Positions 44,331 through 54,465 of a stretch of 64,000 nucleotides of DNA are shown here, one piece after another. Below the pieces are notes generated by a model. It was not told where the DNA came from. It made no database searches and saw only the letters and a list, made by a program, of their open reading frames with translations. This DNA is from Gammaproteobacteria bacterium. Lineage in GTDB: Bacteria; Pseudomonadota; Gammaproteobacteria; Steroidobacterales; Woeseiaceae. The stretch lies in contig JAOTVR010000002.1 of NCBI GenBank assembly GCA_029863305.1, forward strand, positions 61,212-125,211. Reading direction: 5' to 3'. Position 1 is the stretch's first letter. The number at the start of each line of letters is the position of its first letter. The position numbers and the translations under genes are program-made.

Positions 44331-45203
44331 CTAGGGCTCGGAATCGGCCAGGCTCGCGCGAATACCGTCCTCGGCATTCGCGTAACGCGGCGATACGCCA
44401 AGCACATCACGCATCCTGGTCGTCTCGACCCGCCGAGATTCTGCGAGGAACGACAGTCGCATTGGCGAGAATTCACGTTCGGCCTGCTGCATCGTGATCG
44501 TTTGCGGCAGCGGCAAACCAGACTGGCGTGCGACCTCATTGGTGAACCACGTCGATGTTCGATGGTCGCCGTCGCCGACGTTGTAGACGCCGGGCGGCGT
44601 TGTGCTCGTCAGTGCCGCGGCGCAACAAGTTACGAGATCGTCGACATGAATGCGATTGCCGGGGCTCGCGTCGTGTTCTGCTATGACCGGAGCACCCTCG
44701 TGCAGGCGCTCGACACCGAGCCGACCGGGACCGTAGATTCCAGGGACCCGGAGAATCACGACCTCGCAGCCCGTCTGTGAGCCCCAGGAATGCAGCAGGT
44801 TCTCCGCAGCAATACGTTTTCTGGCGCGATCCGTCTCAGGATTCAGGGGCGACGTTTCGTCCACCGACGCACCGCCGCGATTGCCGTAAACGCCGGTCGT
44901 GCTGATATAGACGAATCGTTGCGGGACGGGCTGCAATACCGCAAGCAGCCGCTCGAGCCGAACATCGGACATTGAGGCGCGTGCCGGTGGAACGGTGTAC
45001 AAAACGCTGTACCGGCGCGGCAGGGTCAGAGGCAATTCGCCGCCAATATCGAGATTGAAAATCTCGATTTGTCGTGACGATGGAATTGCAGAGCGGCTGA
45101 GACCGATGCTGGAGCCTTCCGGCTGCCGGGCGAGAAATCGCTGCCCGACGTAGCCCGCGCCAACGACCAACACCGTACCGTCGGCGATCGTTGCCCCGGT
45201 CAC
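44331..45203 (-). CDS. NAD(P)-dependent epimerase/dehydratase-like SDR protein
   Basis: Atypical extended short-chain dehydrogenase of 290 residues. The nucleotide-binding motif is VLVVGAGYVGQRF. The expected Ser/Thr-Tyr region reads VYISTTGVYGNRGG and lacks a clear YXXXK, as in the YeeZ-like subgroup. The later RVPGIYGPGRLGVERL and IHVDDL segments are typical of epimerase-type proteins. GTG at 45203 overlaps the hemY stop as GTGA; the further open upstream frame is the hemY gene read in another frame. Substrate unknown. Confidence 0.85.
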   Translation of the reverse strand: MTGATIADGTVLVVGAGYVGQRFLARQPEGSSIGLSRSAIPSSRQIEIFNLDIGGELPLTLPRRYSVLYTVPPARASMSDVRLERLLAVLQPVPQRFVYISTTGVYGNRGGASVDETSPLNPETDRARKRIAAENLLHSWGSQTGCEVVILRVPGIYGPGRLGVERLHEGAPVIAEHDASPGNRIHVDDLVTCCAAALTSTTPPGVYNVGDGDHRTSTWFTNEVARQSGLPLPQTITMQQAEREFSPMRLSFLAESRRVETTRMRDVLGVSPRYANAEDGIRASLADSEP

Positions 45204-46402
45204 ACCTTGTCCGGCTGGAGGTGCGGAATTGCCGGTAACGGGCCCTCTGCCACCATGCCGAGCCCCTCGCGGTAGGCATCGGCGGCAGCGTCCGTCTCGC
45301 CGAGTTGCGTGAGCAATCGACCGTATTCCTGGTACGCCTCCGGCGTCGCTCGCAGGCTGATCACAGTTTCGAGATAACTTCGGGCTTTGCCCCAGAGCTC
45401 GTTGCGCAGGCAAAGTCTGGCCGCCGCAAGCAGCAGATCCGGGTCCTCGCCATGTTTCGCGAGCCAGCCTTCGGCGCGTTTCAGTTGTTTGCTCGGGTCC
45501 GGTCCCTCGACGAGGCCGAACAGGCGCACCAGCGAGGGACGCCACTCGGATTTCAGTGCGGTAGCGAGGTCTTTTTCGGCCTTGTCGTGCATCCCCGTGC
45601 GCATCAGGTTCATGTAATACGCGTCGAGCAGGGTCGTATTGGCACGCAGGCGCTTTGCGGTGTTCTTCCACTCGGCGATCACCGCCTCGCCGTCAGCGGC
45701 ACGTTCGAATTTCTCGCGGTGCACCCGAACCGTCCACGCGTCGAGTGTTTCCTGCTTTACGCGGCCTTGTTTCTGCAGTCGGGGCAGAATGTCGGCCAGT
45801 TGTGTCCAATCCTGCAACCTGAAATACAGACGACCTAACAATGCCAGCGCATGACTGTGATCTCGCGAGTTTTCCTCGAGCCGGCGCAGCGTCGCCAGGG
45901 CCTGTTCGTACTGCTCGCGGTCGAGTTGAAATTCTGCCTGGGTCAGCAGCACGGCGTTAGCCGCCTCCGGCGTATGTTCGTACGCCAGCTTGAGCCATTC
46001 GTCGCGACGTGTGTCGTTGCCTTGCAGGTGTGCTGCTCGCGCCGCCTGCAGGTAGTTGAACAGCGGCGTGTCGCTGGTGCTCGCGGCCCGGGCAAGCAGT
46101 TTCTCACCACGTGCGAAATTGCCCTCGGCGACCTCGATCATGCCGCGAGTCAGCTTCAGGCCGGCCCTGCCGGCGCGATAACGGCCGGCTGCCTCGCCGA
46201 GTCGGCGCGGCGCCTGAATGAGACGTCGCAAGAGCCAGACCGTCACGACGAGCAGGACCGCCAATCCGACCAGCACCGGCACCGACATTTCAATCAGGTA
46301 GCCGCGGACGTTGATCGCCACATAGCCCGGATCGCCGAGTAGAAAATGCGCCGCGATGGCGCTCAGAATCAGAGCCGCAACGACAATGGCGCCGAATTTC
46401 AT
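45200..46402 (-). CDS. hemY: HemY-like membrane protein with tetratricopeptide-type repeats
   Basis: Inner-membrane protein of 400 residues of the proteobacterial HemY type (not protoporphyrinogen oxidase). Two N-terminal membrane helices (about residues 3-24 and 37-60) are followed by a helical repeat region (ARGEKLLARAAS, FRLQDWTQLADILPRL, WGKARSYLETVISLRATPEAYQEYGRLLTQLGETDAAADAY read as several repeats). Thought to assist haem synthesis. It begins by ATGA overlap with hemX and lies in hemC-hemD-hemX-hemY order. Confidence 0.92.
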   Translation of the reverse strand: MKFGAIVVAALILSAIAAHFLLGDPGYVAINVRGYLIEMSVPVLVGLAVLLVVTVWLLRRLIQAPRRLGEAAGRYRAGRAGLKLTRGMIEVAEGNFARGEKLLARAASTSDTPLFNYLQAARAAHLQGNDTRRDEWLKLAYEHTPEAANAVLLTQAEFQLDREQYEQALATLRRLEENSRDHSHALALLGRLYFRLQDWTQLADILPRLQKQGRVKQETLDAWTVRVHREKFERAADGEAVIAEWKNTAKRLRANTTLLDAYYMNLMRTGMHDKAEKDLATALKSEWRPSLVRLFGLVEGPDPSKQLKRAEGWLAKHGEDPDLLLAAARLCLRNELWGKARSYLETVISLRATPEAYQEYGRLLTQLGETDAAADAYREGLGMVAEGPLPAIPHLQPDKV

Positions 46403-47631
46403 TGCGCCGGCTCGCCGAGGGCCTTGAATTGCCGCAGAAGCCGCAGCGATTCCGAGATGTCGGGCGTTGTGACATCGAACATGCCATCGCGAATCTCAGC
46501 GATCGTCTGCAACGCACCGTTGACCTGAGTGCTGTCTGCATCGAAATACAGCTGCAGCCATGCCGACGCATCGTCGAGGCTTTGTTGGAACACGGCCTGT
46601 TCCCCGCGGAGCAGCGCCAGACGTGCTGCCTGCAGCTGCAGGGTCAGGTTTGTGCGCAAGAAGTAGACAGCATCGGGTGTCAGCAACGGAATTGCCGATT
46701 CGTCGGGGCCGCTGACCCGAACCAGCCCGGAAACCGCTCCTTTTACGGAAGCCCAGGCGCGATCGACGCCGCTCAGGCCGGCATCGATCTCAGCGTCGTC
46801 GTCCTTTGTGGCCCTGACAATTTTCTTTAACGGTAACGCGTCGACAACCCTGGCCAGACTGGCAAGGGTTAGCGTGACGCCTTCGATATCCGGCTTTTCC
46901 ATTAGCTCGAGTGCGGCGAGTTCGTCGGACAAAGCCCGGCGCACATCAGTCAGCGCAGGGTCTGCGAGCTGCACGAGACGCTCATCCGCCATGCCAAGTG
47001 CGAGAGCGGCCAGCTGTGGATTGCCAGCGAGCTGCAGCTGGGCATTTGCGATTTGCATGTAGTACTCGGCCTCGGCAATCAGCCAGGTGTTGCGCGCTCC
47101 GACAGAAACGCCCTGCAATGTCGCCAGCGAGTTTTCGAGGTTGGCAATACGCGGCGGCAACGAATCGAGCATCTGCATGCGCCCGTCAATGTCTGTTTGC
47201 AAAAGCCCGAGGTCCGTGGCGGTTTGTGCGTCGGCCTCTGCAAGCCGAGCGAGGTCGCGATCGAGGTTTGACAGCGTTTCATTCGACGACGCGAGGCGAT
47301 CACGGAGTTCGTCCAGCGAGATCGCACTTTGCTTCGCGCTCCGCTCTGCACGCCAGTCCTGAACCATTACATAGCCGGCCGCTGCGAGCGCGACGAACGA
47401 CAGGAAGAGGCCCAGCCAGGCAATGCCACCCGAGCCCCTGGTCTGTGAAGTGACCGATGCTGCTTCTGGCTGCGCGACGGCCTCGGTCTCCGGAGCCGGT
47501 TCGACGACGGGTTCCTCCACGGGATCCTCCACGGCATCCTCCACGATCAGCTCCTCGACCTCGGCAGCTTGCTCGGCAACCGCTTGCTCTTCAACTGGCG
47601 GCGTGTCTTTAACGTTGTCTTTCTTGCTCAT
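46399..47631 (-). CDS. hemX: HemX-like membrane protein
   Basis: Protein of 410 residues. An acidic, Glu/Val-rich N-terminal cytoplasmic tail (about residues 1-68) is followed by one membrane helix (GGIAWLGLFLSFVALAAAGYVMV), then a coiled coil (about 95-140), and a large periplasmic domain with SEYYMQIANAQLQLAG-like sequence. This matches proteobacterial HemX, encoded between hemD and hemY. Its biochemical role is unproven; it was once annotated as uroporphyrinogen methyltransferase. Confidence 0.9.
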   Translation of the reverse strand: MSKKDNVKDTPPVEEQAVAEQAAEVEELIVEDAVEDPVEEPVVEPAPETEAVAQPEAASVTSQTRGSGGIAWLGLFLSFVALAAAGYVMVQDWRAERSAKQSAISLDELRDRLASSNETLSNLDRDLARLAEADAQTATDLGLLQTDIDGRMQMLDSLPPRIANLENSLATLQGVSVGARNTWLIAEAEYYMQIANAQLQLAGNPQLAALALGMADERLVQLADPALTDVRRALSDELAALELMEKPDIEGVTLTLASLARVVDALPLKKIVRATKDDDAEIDAGLSGVDRAWASVKGAVSGLVRVSGPDESAIPLLTPDAVYFLRTNLTLQLQAARLALLRGEQAVFQQSLDDASAWLQLYFDADSTQVNGALQTIAEIRDGMFDVTTPDISESLRLLRQFKALGEPAQ

Positions 47632-47637
47632 CAGTGC

Positions 47638-48408
47638 TTATCCGGGTGGGTTCTTTGTGCACGCGATGATCGCGTTGACCATGTCGCTTGCCTGCGGTCC
47701 TCGTGCGAGCGTCGTCGGGATGCCGGGGAATCGTTCCAGCGCTTCTTTTATCACACGAGTGGCCGGCGTAACCAGTGGGGTATCTCGCAGCCTGGCTGCG
47801 CACCATTCGGGCAACACCGCTACAAGGTTCAGAAGTGACTCGACGCTCATGACGGTAACCACATTGACTTTGCCCGCACGCCATTTTCGCTCGAGATCGT
47901 CCAGCTCTGACGGCGAGTAATCGGGTGGCTCTCGGCTGTAAACCGGCAGGTATTCGACGGTCGCGCCTCTGTCGCGGAGCGTGTCAGCGAGCAGCTCGCG
48001 GCCCGCATCGCCACGGATGATTCGTACACAGCGGCCGCTGACTTCCTGCAGCTCGGCCCTGGCCAGCAAATGCTCGCTGTCGAAGCCGGCCGAGGGGGAA
48101 ATGTCCACGCTGCGACCGGCAGCCTCGATCGCACGCGCAGTGGCCGGGCCAATGACCGCAAGCTGCCCGGTACCGGCGTAGGCCAGACCATGCCTGACGG
48201 CGTTGGGGCTGACGAATATCACGATGTCGGGGTCGTGCAATTTGTCCACCTCGGCGTCGATAGAACGACTGTCCCGCGGCACGATGTGCAAAACCGGGAA
48301 TGCGACCACGCCCCCGCCGCAGGCCCTTATCGCTTCGACGAGGTCGCTCGCCTGATGTGCCGGACGGGTAACGAGCACGCCGACGCCGGCGAGTTCGTTT
48401 TCAGTCAT
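47638..48408 (-). CDS. hemD: Uroporphyrinogen-III synthase
   Basis: Cyclises hydroxymethylbilane to uroporphyrinogen III. 256 residues from the ATG at 48408, which has GGGTG six bases upstream and overlaps the end of hemC. Sequence is variable in this family; visible are GVLVTRPAHQA at the N-terminus, DIVIFVSPNAVRHGL, AVIGPATARAIEAAG and VYSREPPDYSP. Position between hemC and hemX supports the call. Confidence 0.93.
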   Translation of the reverse strand: MTENELAGVGVLVTRPAHQASDLVEAIRACGGGVVAFPVLHIVPRDSRSIDAEVDKLHDPDIVIFVSPNAVRHGLAYAGTGQLAVIGPATARAIEAAGRSVDISPSAGFDSEHLLARAELQEVSGRCVRIIRGDAGRELLADTLRDRGATVEYLPVYSREPPDYSPSELDDLERKWRAGKVNVVTVMSVESLLNLVAVLPEWCAARLRDTPLVTPATRVIKEALERFPGIPTTLARGPQASDMVNAIIACTKNPPG

Positions 48409-49327
48409 TGGCAGCACCCACGGCGGCGAGCAATTCGCCCGCGCCGCTTTGCAGCAGGCGCTTCGCGAGTTCTATGCCGAGCTGTTCGGCGTCATGTGCC
48501 GCGCCCTGTACGACATCCCGGATCGAGCGACTGCCATCGGGCATGGCGACGAGGGCCGTAATGGTGATCGCTGCGTCATCGATGACCGCGTGTGTCGCAA
48601 CCGGGGACTGGCAATTGGCCTGCAAGGTCTTTGCAATAGCGCGCTCCGCAGCAGTTGTCTGCACGGTAGGCGCGTGATCGAGTTTCCGCAGAACAGACCG
48701 CAGCGTGCTGTTTGATTCGAGGCACTCGATGCCAATGACGCCCTGTGCTGCGGCGGGCAACATCTCTTCGGGTGTGAATTGCTGACTGATGTAATGCTGC
48801 AGCCCGAGACGCTCGAGTCCCGCCGCGGCAAGAATGATCGCGTCAAAATCGCCACCATCGAGTTTTGCAAGGCGGGTGTTGACGTTGCCGCGCAACGGCT
48901 CGATCCTGAGGTCCGGGCGCATCAGTTTGAGCTGCGCCTGGCGGCGCAGGCTGGAGCTGCCGATGCGCGCGCCCTGCGGCAGCTCGTTGAAGTCACGGCC
49001 GTTGCGCCCGACGAGCGCGTCAGCATGATTGGCGCGTTGCAAAACAGCGGCGATACAAAAACCTGCGGGCATATCGGCGGGCACATCCTTCATGGAGTGC
49101 ACGGCGATATCCGCTATGCCGTCCTGCATCGCAACCTCCAGCTCCTTGATGAACAGGCCCTTTCCGCCGATTTTTTGCAGGCTCTTGTCGAGGATCTCGT
49201 CGCCGCGCGTTGACATCGGAACGAGGTCGACCGAGTCGACCTCGGGCAGGGCACCGAGTGCTGCCGCGACATGCTCTGCCTGCCAGAGTGCGAGCGCGCT
49301 CTTGCGCGTTGCGATACGAATATCCAA
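48401..49327 (-). CDS. hemC: Porphobilinogen deaminase
   Basis: Assembles four porphobilinogens into hydroxymethylbilane. 308 residues. Features: IRIATRKSALALWQAEHVA, the active-site Asp region HSMKDVPADMPAG, RIGSSSLRRQAQL, LRGNVNTRLAKLD and ILAAAGLERLGL. The dipyrromethane-binding Cys, which in the family lies in a (N/A)CQ-P context near residue 240, is the Cys in LQANCQSPVA. It follows the AlgR-like gene by 6 bases. Confidence 0.97.
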   Translation of the reverse strand: MDIRIATRKSALALWQAEHVAAALGALPEVDSVDLVPMSTRGDEILDKSLQKIGGKGLFIKELEVAMQDGIADIAVHSMKDVPADMPAGFCIAAVLQRANHADALVGRNGRDFNELPQGARIGSSSLRRQAQLKLMRPDLRIEPLRGNVNTRLAKLDGGDFDAIILAAAGLERLGLQHYISQQFTPEEMLPAAAQGVIGIECLESNSTLRSVLRKLDHAPTVQTTAAERAIAKTLQANCQSPVATHAVIDDAAITITALVAMPDGSRSIRDVVQGAAHDAEQLGIELAKRLLQSGAGELLAAVGAAND

Positions 49328-49333
49328 GGGCGA

Positions 49334-50071
49334 TTACCCTCCTTTGAGGCGACGGCGAACCGTAGCCAGGTGACGACGACTCACTGGGAGATCACCACTC
49401 GCGCCATCACGCAACACGATCCGTGTCTTGCCATCAGCCGTTTTCTCGAGCCTGTCGATGCGATCGACTGCGACAAGTGCACTGCGGTGGATGCGCACGA
49501 AGTTTGCGGCGAATTCCTGTTCGAGCGACTTCAATGAATCGTCAATGAGGTGTTTTCCGTTGGCATGGTAAACACAAACGTATTTCTGGTCCGCGGTAAA
49601 AAAGTCGACATCGCCAATGGGAATAAGGTGGAGTTCACCGTGCGCGAGCGCGCAAACATGATTACGGCGGCTTTCGATGCCGGGTTGCGCGGTCAGCTCC
49701 CTGAGCATGTTACCGGTCAATTGCGACGCATGTTGCAGTGCTCGCTCGAGGCGCTCGCGGCGCACCGGTTTGAGCACATAACCGATCGCGCGGGCGTCAA
49801 AGGCGTCGATCGCATATTCGTCGTAAGCCGTGGTGAAAACCACGGCCGGCGGCTTGTGCATCGCATTCATGTGATGCGCAGCCTCGATGCCGTCCATTCC
49901 CGGCATGCGAATATCGAGTAACACGATATCGGGAGCCAGGTTTGCGGCCATAGCGATTGCTTCCTCGCCATTTGCGGCTTCACCGATCACCACGTAATTG
50001 CCGAAGTCGTCGACAAGCTGGTGTAAACGGTCACGGGCGGGTTTTTCGTCATCGACGATCAGAATTTTCAC
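49334..50071 (-). CDS. algR: LytTR-type response regulator, AlgR-like
   Basis: Response regulator of 245 residues with a receiver domain (DDEKPARDRL, phospho-acceptor Asp53 in LLDIRMPGMDG, Lys in VLKPVRRERLERAL) and a C-terminal LytTR DNA-binding domain (DVDFFTADQKYVCVYHANGK, FVRIHRSALV). The kinase-regulator-hemCD order matches the algZ/fimS-algR-hemCD neighbourhood of pseudomonads, where AlgR controls exopolysaccharide and motility genes. Targets here are unknown. ATG overlaps the kinase stop (ATGA). Confidence 0.9.
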   Translation of the reverse strand: MKILIVDDEKPARDRLHQLVDDFGNYVVIGEAANGEEAIAMAANLAPDIVLLDIRMPGMDGIEAAHHMNAMHKPPAVVFTTAYDEYAIDAFDARAIGYVLKPVRRERLERALQHASQLTGNMLRELTAQPGIESRRNHVCALAHGELHLIPIGDVDFFTADQKYVCVYHANGKHLIDDSLKSLEQEFAANFVRIHRSALVAVDRIDRLEKTADGKTRIVLRDGASGDLPVSRRHLATVRRRLKGG

Positions 50072-51129
50072 GCGCTGTTCTCATCGTGCGGGAATCGCAA
50101 TTTCACAGCATAGGCAGAGTCGCCTGACTCGACATCCACCGTGGCGCGATTGCCGTAGGCGAGTTCGAAGCGCTGCCGGATATTGGCCAGCGCCATCTGG
50201 TTGCCGCCTTTGGCGCGTTTTTCCCCCACCGCAATCGGGTTGGAGATCGTAATCTCGAGAAAACGGTCGTCGCGCTTGCCGACGACGACGACGTCACCGC
50301 CGTCTGGCAACAATTCAATGCCATGATAGATCGCGTTTTCAAGCAGCGGCTGTATGGTCAGGCTTGGTATCAGCGCGCGCATAGGCAAGTCGGCGATGTC
50401 CCAGCGTACGTTGAGGCGATCGCCCAGGCGCAGTTTCTCAATGCGCTGATAGATGGCCGCGACCTCGAGCTCGGCCTTGAGTGTCGTCCGATCGCCCGAG
50501 CCGCCGAGGTTGGCGCGCAACAGGTCGGACAGATCCTCGACAGCTTCCTCCGCCTGGCGCGGATCCGTGCGCGTCAGCGATGCGATCGTGTTCATGCTAT
50601 TGAAGAGAAAGTGAGGCCGGATCAGCGCCTGCAATGCGCTGATGCGAGCCTGCGCCTCGAGAACGATGCTGCGGCGCCATTCGCTGGAGATATAGAGATA
50701 TCGCATGGCCAGCGCGATGACGATCGAACTGATGGCGATCGTGCGCAGCAGGAACTGTGAATGAGAGTCCTCGATAATGAGTGATTCGCCGAATATTCGG
50801 GTCACCTGGTAGGCAATCTCCGCGAGTGCCGCACACAGCACGAGCAGCACCACAAAACTGATGAGGAACGCACGCGTCTTGCCGGCGCTTTCGAGCTTGT
50901 CTCTGAAGAGGCACATGATGACGCTGCTCAACAATGCCAGCCACAGAATAAACAGAGAGTTCTTGGACAGCTCGATCAGGAACATGCCCGGCGTGTCGTA
51001 AGCCGCAATCGTCAGCAGAAACGCGATAAGTTGAGCGATCAGGACAACGATGAAAACCGTGCTGGCAGCGCAGAAATCAGGCAGATATGCCTGTGACGTG
51101 TTGTTCCCGGAATCGGATGCTGCGGTCAA
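50068..51129 (-). CDS. algZ: LytS/AlgZ-type sensor histidine kinase
   Basis: Inner-membrane sensor of 353 residues. TTG at 51129 is chosen because GGAG is eight bases upstream; it gives a protein starting MTAASDSGNN, with the family element YLPDFC soon after. Four membrane helices lie at about residues 22-145. The cytoplasmic part has the His-kinase motif LQALIRPHFLFNSMNTIASL and an ATPase domain with QPLLENAIYHGIE and GNQMALANIRQR. It is the partner of the AlgR-like regulator. Alternative starts upstream (TTG 51174) have no ribosome site. Confidence 0.88.
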   Translation of the reverse strand: MTAASDSGNNTSQAYLPDFCAASTVFIVVLIAQLIAFLLTIAAYDTPGMFLIELSKNSLFILWLALLSSVIMCLFRDKLESAGKTRAFLISFVVLLVLCAALAEIAYQVTRIFGESLIIEDSHSQFLLRTIAISSIVIALAMRYLYISSEWRRSIVLEAQARISALQALIRPHFLFNSMNTIASLTRTDPRQAEEAVEDLSDLLRANLGGSGDRTTLKAELEVAAIYQRIEKLRLGDRLNVRWDIADLPMRALIPSLTIQPLLENAIYHGIELLPDGGDVVVVGKRDDRFLEITISNPIAVGEKRAKGGNQMALANIRQRFELAYGNRATVDVESGDSAYAVKLRFPHDENSA

Positions 51130-51187
51130 GCCTGGCGCTCCATCGGACTGGAGAGCGAATTGTACAGTGCTCAAGGCAGGCGCGGTT

Positions 51188-51649
51188 CTACGAGCCGCAA
51201 TATTCCTTGATTTGTCCTTCGACCCGCGTCCGGGCGGCCATGACTTCGGCTTCTTCGAGATACTGACGCTCACCGGCCTCGTCTTCACGATAGAGCCGCT
51301 GCGAACGCAGGAAGGATTCAAGTCGATCGCGGTATGTCTGGCACTGTTGCTCGCGCTTCTCCTGCTCGGCGCGCAACTCTTCCTTGCTCATCCCGGCGGG
51401 TGCCTCGGCGGCAACCTGTTTTCTCGCGGCACGAGCCTCGCGGCTTGCCGAGACACGGGCCTGCACGGCGGAGTTGTCCGTATTGCGCGACACGACGTCC
51501 AGCCTTTCAACGGCGGCATTGGCGGTTGGACGATCCTCGTAATGCACGTTTCCGTCGCCGTCGATCCACTTGTAGATTTCGCTCGCAACAGCCGTACCGC
51601 CAGTCGCGAGCGCTGCAGCAACAGTGATTAGAAGCGAGTAGCGTTTCAT
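51188..51649 (-). CDS. DUF4124-domain periplasmic protein
   Basis: Exported protein of 153 residues from ATG at 51649, preceded by GGAAG. Signal peptide MKRYSLLITVAAALATGGTAVA, then the DUF4124 domain EIYKWIDGDGNVHYEDRP and a charged helical C-terminus with two Cys (EQQCQTYRDR, IKEYCGS). The function is unknown. It is the first gene of the algZ-algR-hem run; a distant paralogue is at 30316. Confidence 0.85.
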   Translation of the reverse strand: MKRYSLLITVAAALATGGTAVASEIYKWIDGDGNVHYEDRPTANAAVERLDVVSRNTDNSAVQARVSASREARAARKQVAAEAPAGMSKEELRAEQEKREQQCQTYRDRLESFLRSQRLYREDEAGERQYLEEAEVMAARTRVEGQIKEYCGS

Positions 51650-51760
51650 CGAAATCTTCCCGAAGGCATTGAACAATAACGCATTAAACCACGTGTAGCG
51701 GCAGTTTGGTGTGATCGCAGTCACAGCGAATATTGTGTCGCGAAGCACTATGACGCGGGC

Positions 51761-51787
51761 AAAAAAAAGCGGGCCGTGAGGCCCGCT
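51761..51787 (-). terminator. Rho-independent terminator after amtB
   Basis: On the minus strand AGCGGGCC and GGCCCGCT pair over a 4-base loop and are followed by eight T. It lies about 100 bases beyond the amtB stop and ends the porin-glnK-amtB transcript before the DUF4124 gene. Confidence 0.9.
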
Positions 51788-51884
51788 AAGGTCTTGCTTT
51801 TGGGGGGATTTCTGGCCAGTTCGGCTTCCAGCCAAGCCCGCGGATTCCACTTTATGGAAAATCCGCGAGCCGGCGGCCGAGCCA

Positions 51885-53174
51885 TCACTCGGCCGAAGTG
51901 AACTCCGGATAGGCCTCGAGGCCGCACTCCGAGATATCGATGCCTTCGTATTCTTCCTCTTCCGAGACCCGAATACCCACGGTGAGTTTGATCACGTACC
52001 AGACGATGAAACTCGTGATGAAGACCCAGGCAAAGATCGAAATCAGGCCAATGACCTGAGTACCAAGTTGGCCCCAGAAACTGCCGCTGTTGTTGGTGAA
52101 TGAGACGGCCAGGAGCCCCCACATGCCAACGACGCCGTGTACCGAGATGGCACCAACCGGATCGTCGATCTTGAGCTTGTCGAGAGTCACGATGGAGCCG
52201 ACCACGATAAGGCCGCCGACCGCGCCGATCAGCGTTGCAGCCAACGGTGTCGGCGTCAGCGGTTCAGCCGTGATCGCAACAAGTCCGGCAAGTGCGCCGT
52301 TCAGGGCCATCGTCAAATCCGCTTTACCGAACCACAGACGTGACAGCAGCAGCGCAAATACAAGCCCGCCGGCCGCCGCCATGTTGGTGTTGACGAACAC
52401 GAGTGCGACAGAATTCGCCTCACCGACATCTGACACTTTGAGTTCCGACCCGCCATTAAAGCCGAACCAGCCGAGCCAGAGAATCAGGGTGCCAAGTGTT
52501 GCGAGTGGCAGGTTGCAACCCGGAATCGCGTTGATCTGACCTTTCTCGCCGTACTTGCCCTTGCGAGCACCGAGCAGCAATACGCCCGCGAGCGCTGCGG
52601 CGGCGCCGCAGAGATGCACGACGCCCGAGCCGGCGAAGTCGAGAAAGCCCATCTCCTGGAGGAAGCCGCCACCCCATTTCCAGAAACCCTGTACCGGATA
52701 GATAAAGCCGGTGAGGATGACTGCAAATACGAAGAAAGCCCAGAGCTTCATGCGCTCTGCGACGGCACCCGAGACGATCGACATCGCGGTTGCGACAAAC
52801 ACGACCTGAAAGAAGAAGTCGGACAGGTTCGAGTAGTACGCATCGCCGGCGATGACGTCGGCCGCTGCGTTGTCGCTGCTACCAAGCAGCCCGCTGCCGA
52901 GCGTCGAAAGACTCTGAAATACGCCGCCCTCAAATTCGCCCGGATACATGATCGAGTAACCGCAGACCATGTACATGATGCAGGCGATTGAATACAAGCC
53001 GACGTTCTTGGTGAGAATCTCGGCCGTGTTTTTCGCACGAACGAGACCAGATTCCAGCATCGTAAAGCCGGCAGCCATCCACATGACCAGCGCGCCCATG
53101 ACCAGGAAATAAAAGGTGTCCAGAGCGTAGGCCAGTTCAGTAACCTGTCCGGATAGTGTTGTCAAATCTTCCAC
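51885..53174 (-). CDS. amtB: Ammonium transporter AmtB
   Basis: Inner-membrane ammonium channel of 429 residues with 11 predicted helices. Features: DTFYFLVMGALVMWMAAGFTMLE at the N-terminus, KNTAEILTKNVG, FAGSGVVHLCGAAAALAG, LGWFGFNGGSEL, NTNMAAAGG, and the second conserved His in ISVHGVVGMWG. The C-terminal tail that binds GlnK is present (EEEEYEGIDISECGLEAYPEF). It follows glnK by 26 bases. Confidence 0.97.
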   Translation of the reverse strand: MEDLTTLSGQVTELAYALDTFYFLVMGALVMWMAAGFTMLESGLVRAKNTAEILTKNVGLYSIACIMYMVCGYSIMYPGEFEGGVFQSLSTLGSGLLGSSDNAAADVIAGDAYYSNLSDFFFQVVFVATAMSIVSGAVAERMKLWAFFVFAVILTGFIYPVQGFWKWGGGFLQEMGFLDFAGSGVVHLCGAAAALAGVLLLGARKGKYGEKGQINAIPGCNLPLATLGTLILWLGWFGFNGGSELKVSDVGEANSVALVFVNTNMAAAGGLVFALLLSRLWFGKADLTMALNGALAGLVAITAEPLTPTPLAATLIGAVGGLIVVGSIVTLDKLKIDDPVGAISVHGVVGMWGLLAVSFTNNSGSFWGQLGTQVIGLISIFAWVFITSFIVWYVIKLTVGIRVSEEEEYEGIDISECGLEAYPEFTSAE

Positions 53175-53200
53175 GTGATTTCCTCCGCTTATTCGTGCAA

Positions 53201-54227
<1,027 letters not shown>

Positions 54228-54275
54228 GTGTTGTTGCTCCCGATAAATTAATGAACCAAAGTCAGCCTCCTAACA

Positions 54276-54290
54276 GCAGCTTTCGTGCCA
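54276..54290 (-). promoter_or_regulatory. Sigma-54 (-24/-12) promoter for porin-glnK-amtB
   Basis: On the minus strand the bases read TGGCACG-AAAG-CTGC, against the consensus TGGCACG-N4-TTGC: only one mismatch and exact spacing. Transcription would start near 54265, giving a leader of about 38 bases before the porin ATG at 54227. Confidence 0.85.
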
Positions 54291-54342
54291 AGTTAGGAAA
54301 AGTAATGGATAACAAGTACTTACAAGTTTTCGATTCGTGTGG

Positions 54343-54361
54343 CCGCTCCGCCTTGGAGCGG
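54343..54361. repeat. Hairpin CCGCTCC/GGAGCGG upstream of the porin operon
   Basis: CCGCTCC and GGAGCGG separated by GCCTT form a perfect 7-base stem between the NtrC site and the sigma-54 promoter. There is no T-run, so it is not a terminator. It could bind a factor or be a REP-like element related to the hairpin at 12135. Confidence 0.4.
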
Positions 54362-54374
54362 GGAATCCCGTGAC

Positions 54375-54391
54375 TGCACCAAATTGGTGAG
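54375..54391. promoter_or_regulatory. NtrC binding site
   Basis: TGCACCAAATTGGTGAG matches the NtrC palindrome consensus (TGCACYAWAWTRGTGCA) at 15 of 17 positions. Its centre is about 93 bases upstream of the -24 element, a typical enhancer distance for sigma-54 activation. Confidence 0.85.
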
Positions 54392-54465
54392 CGCGCTGGC
54401 AAAACCGGACGCAAACACCGCTTATGCTGCTGGTGTTTTGGATCGCGCTGCGGTATCAAACAGCC

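Noticed and set aside
45204..45671. N-terminal extension of the SDR frame by 156 codons
   Set aside because: This part overlaps hemY in another frame, is Arg/Gly-rich without any fold, and the GTGA overlap gives a normal SDR N-terminus.
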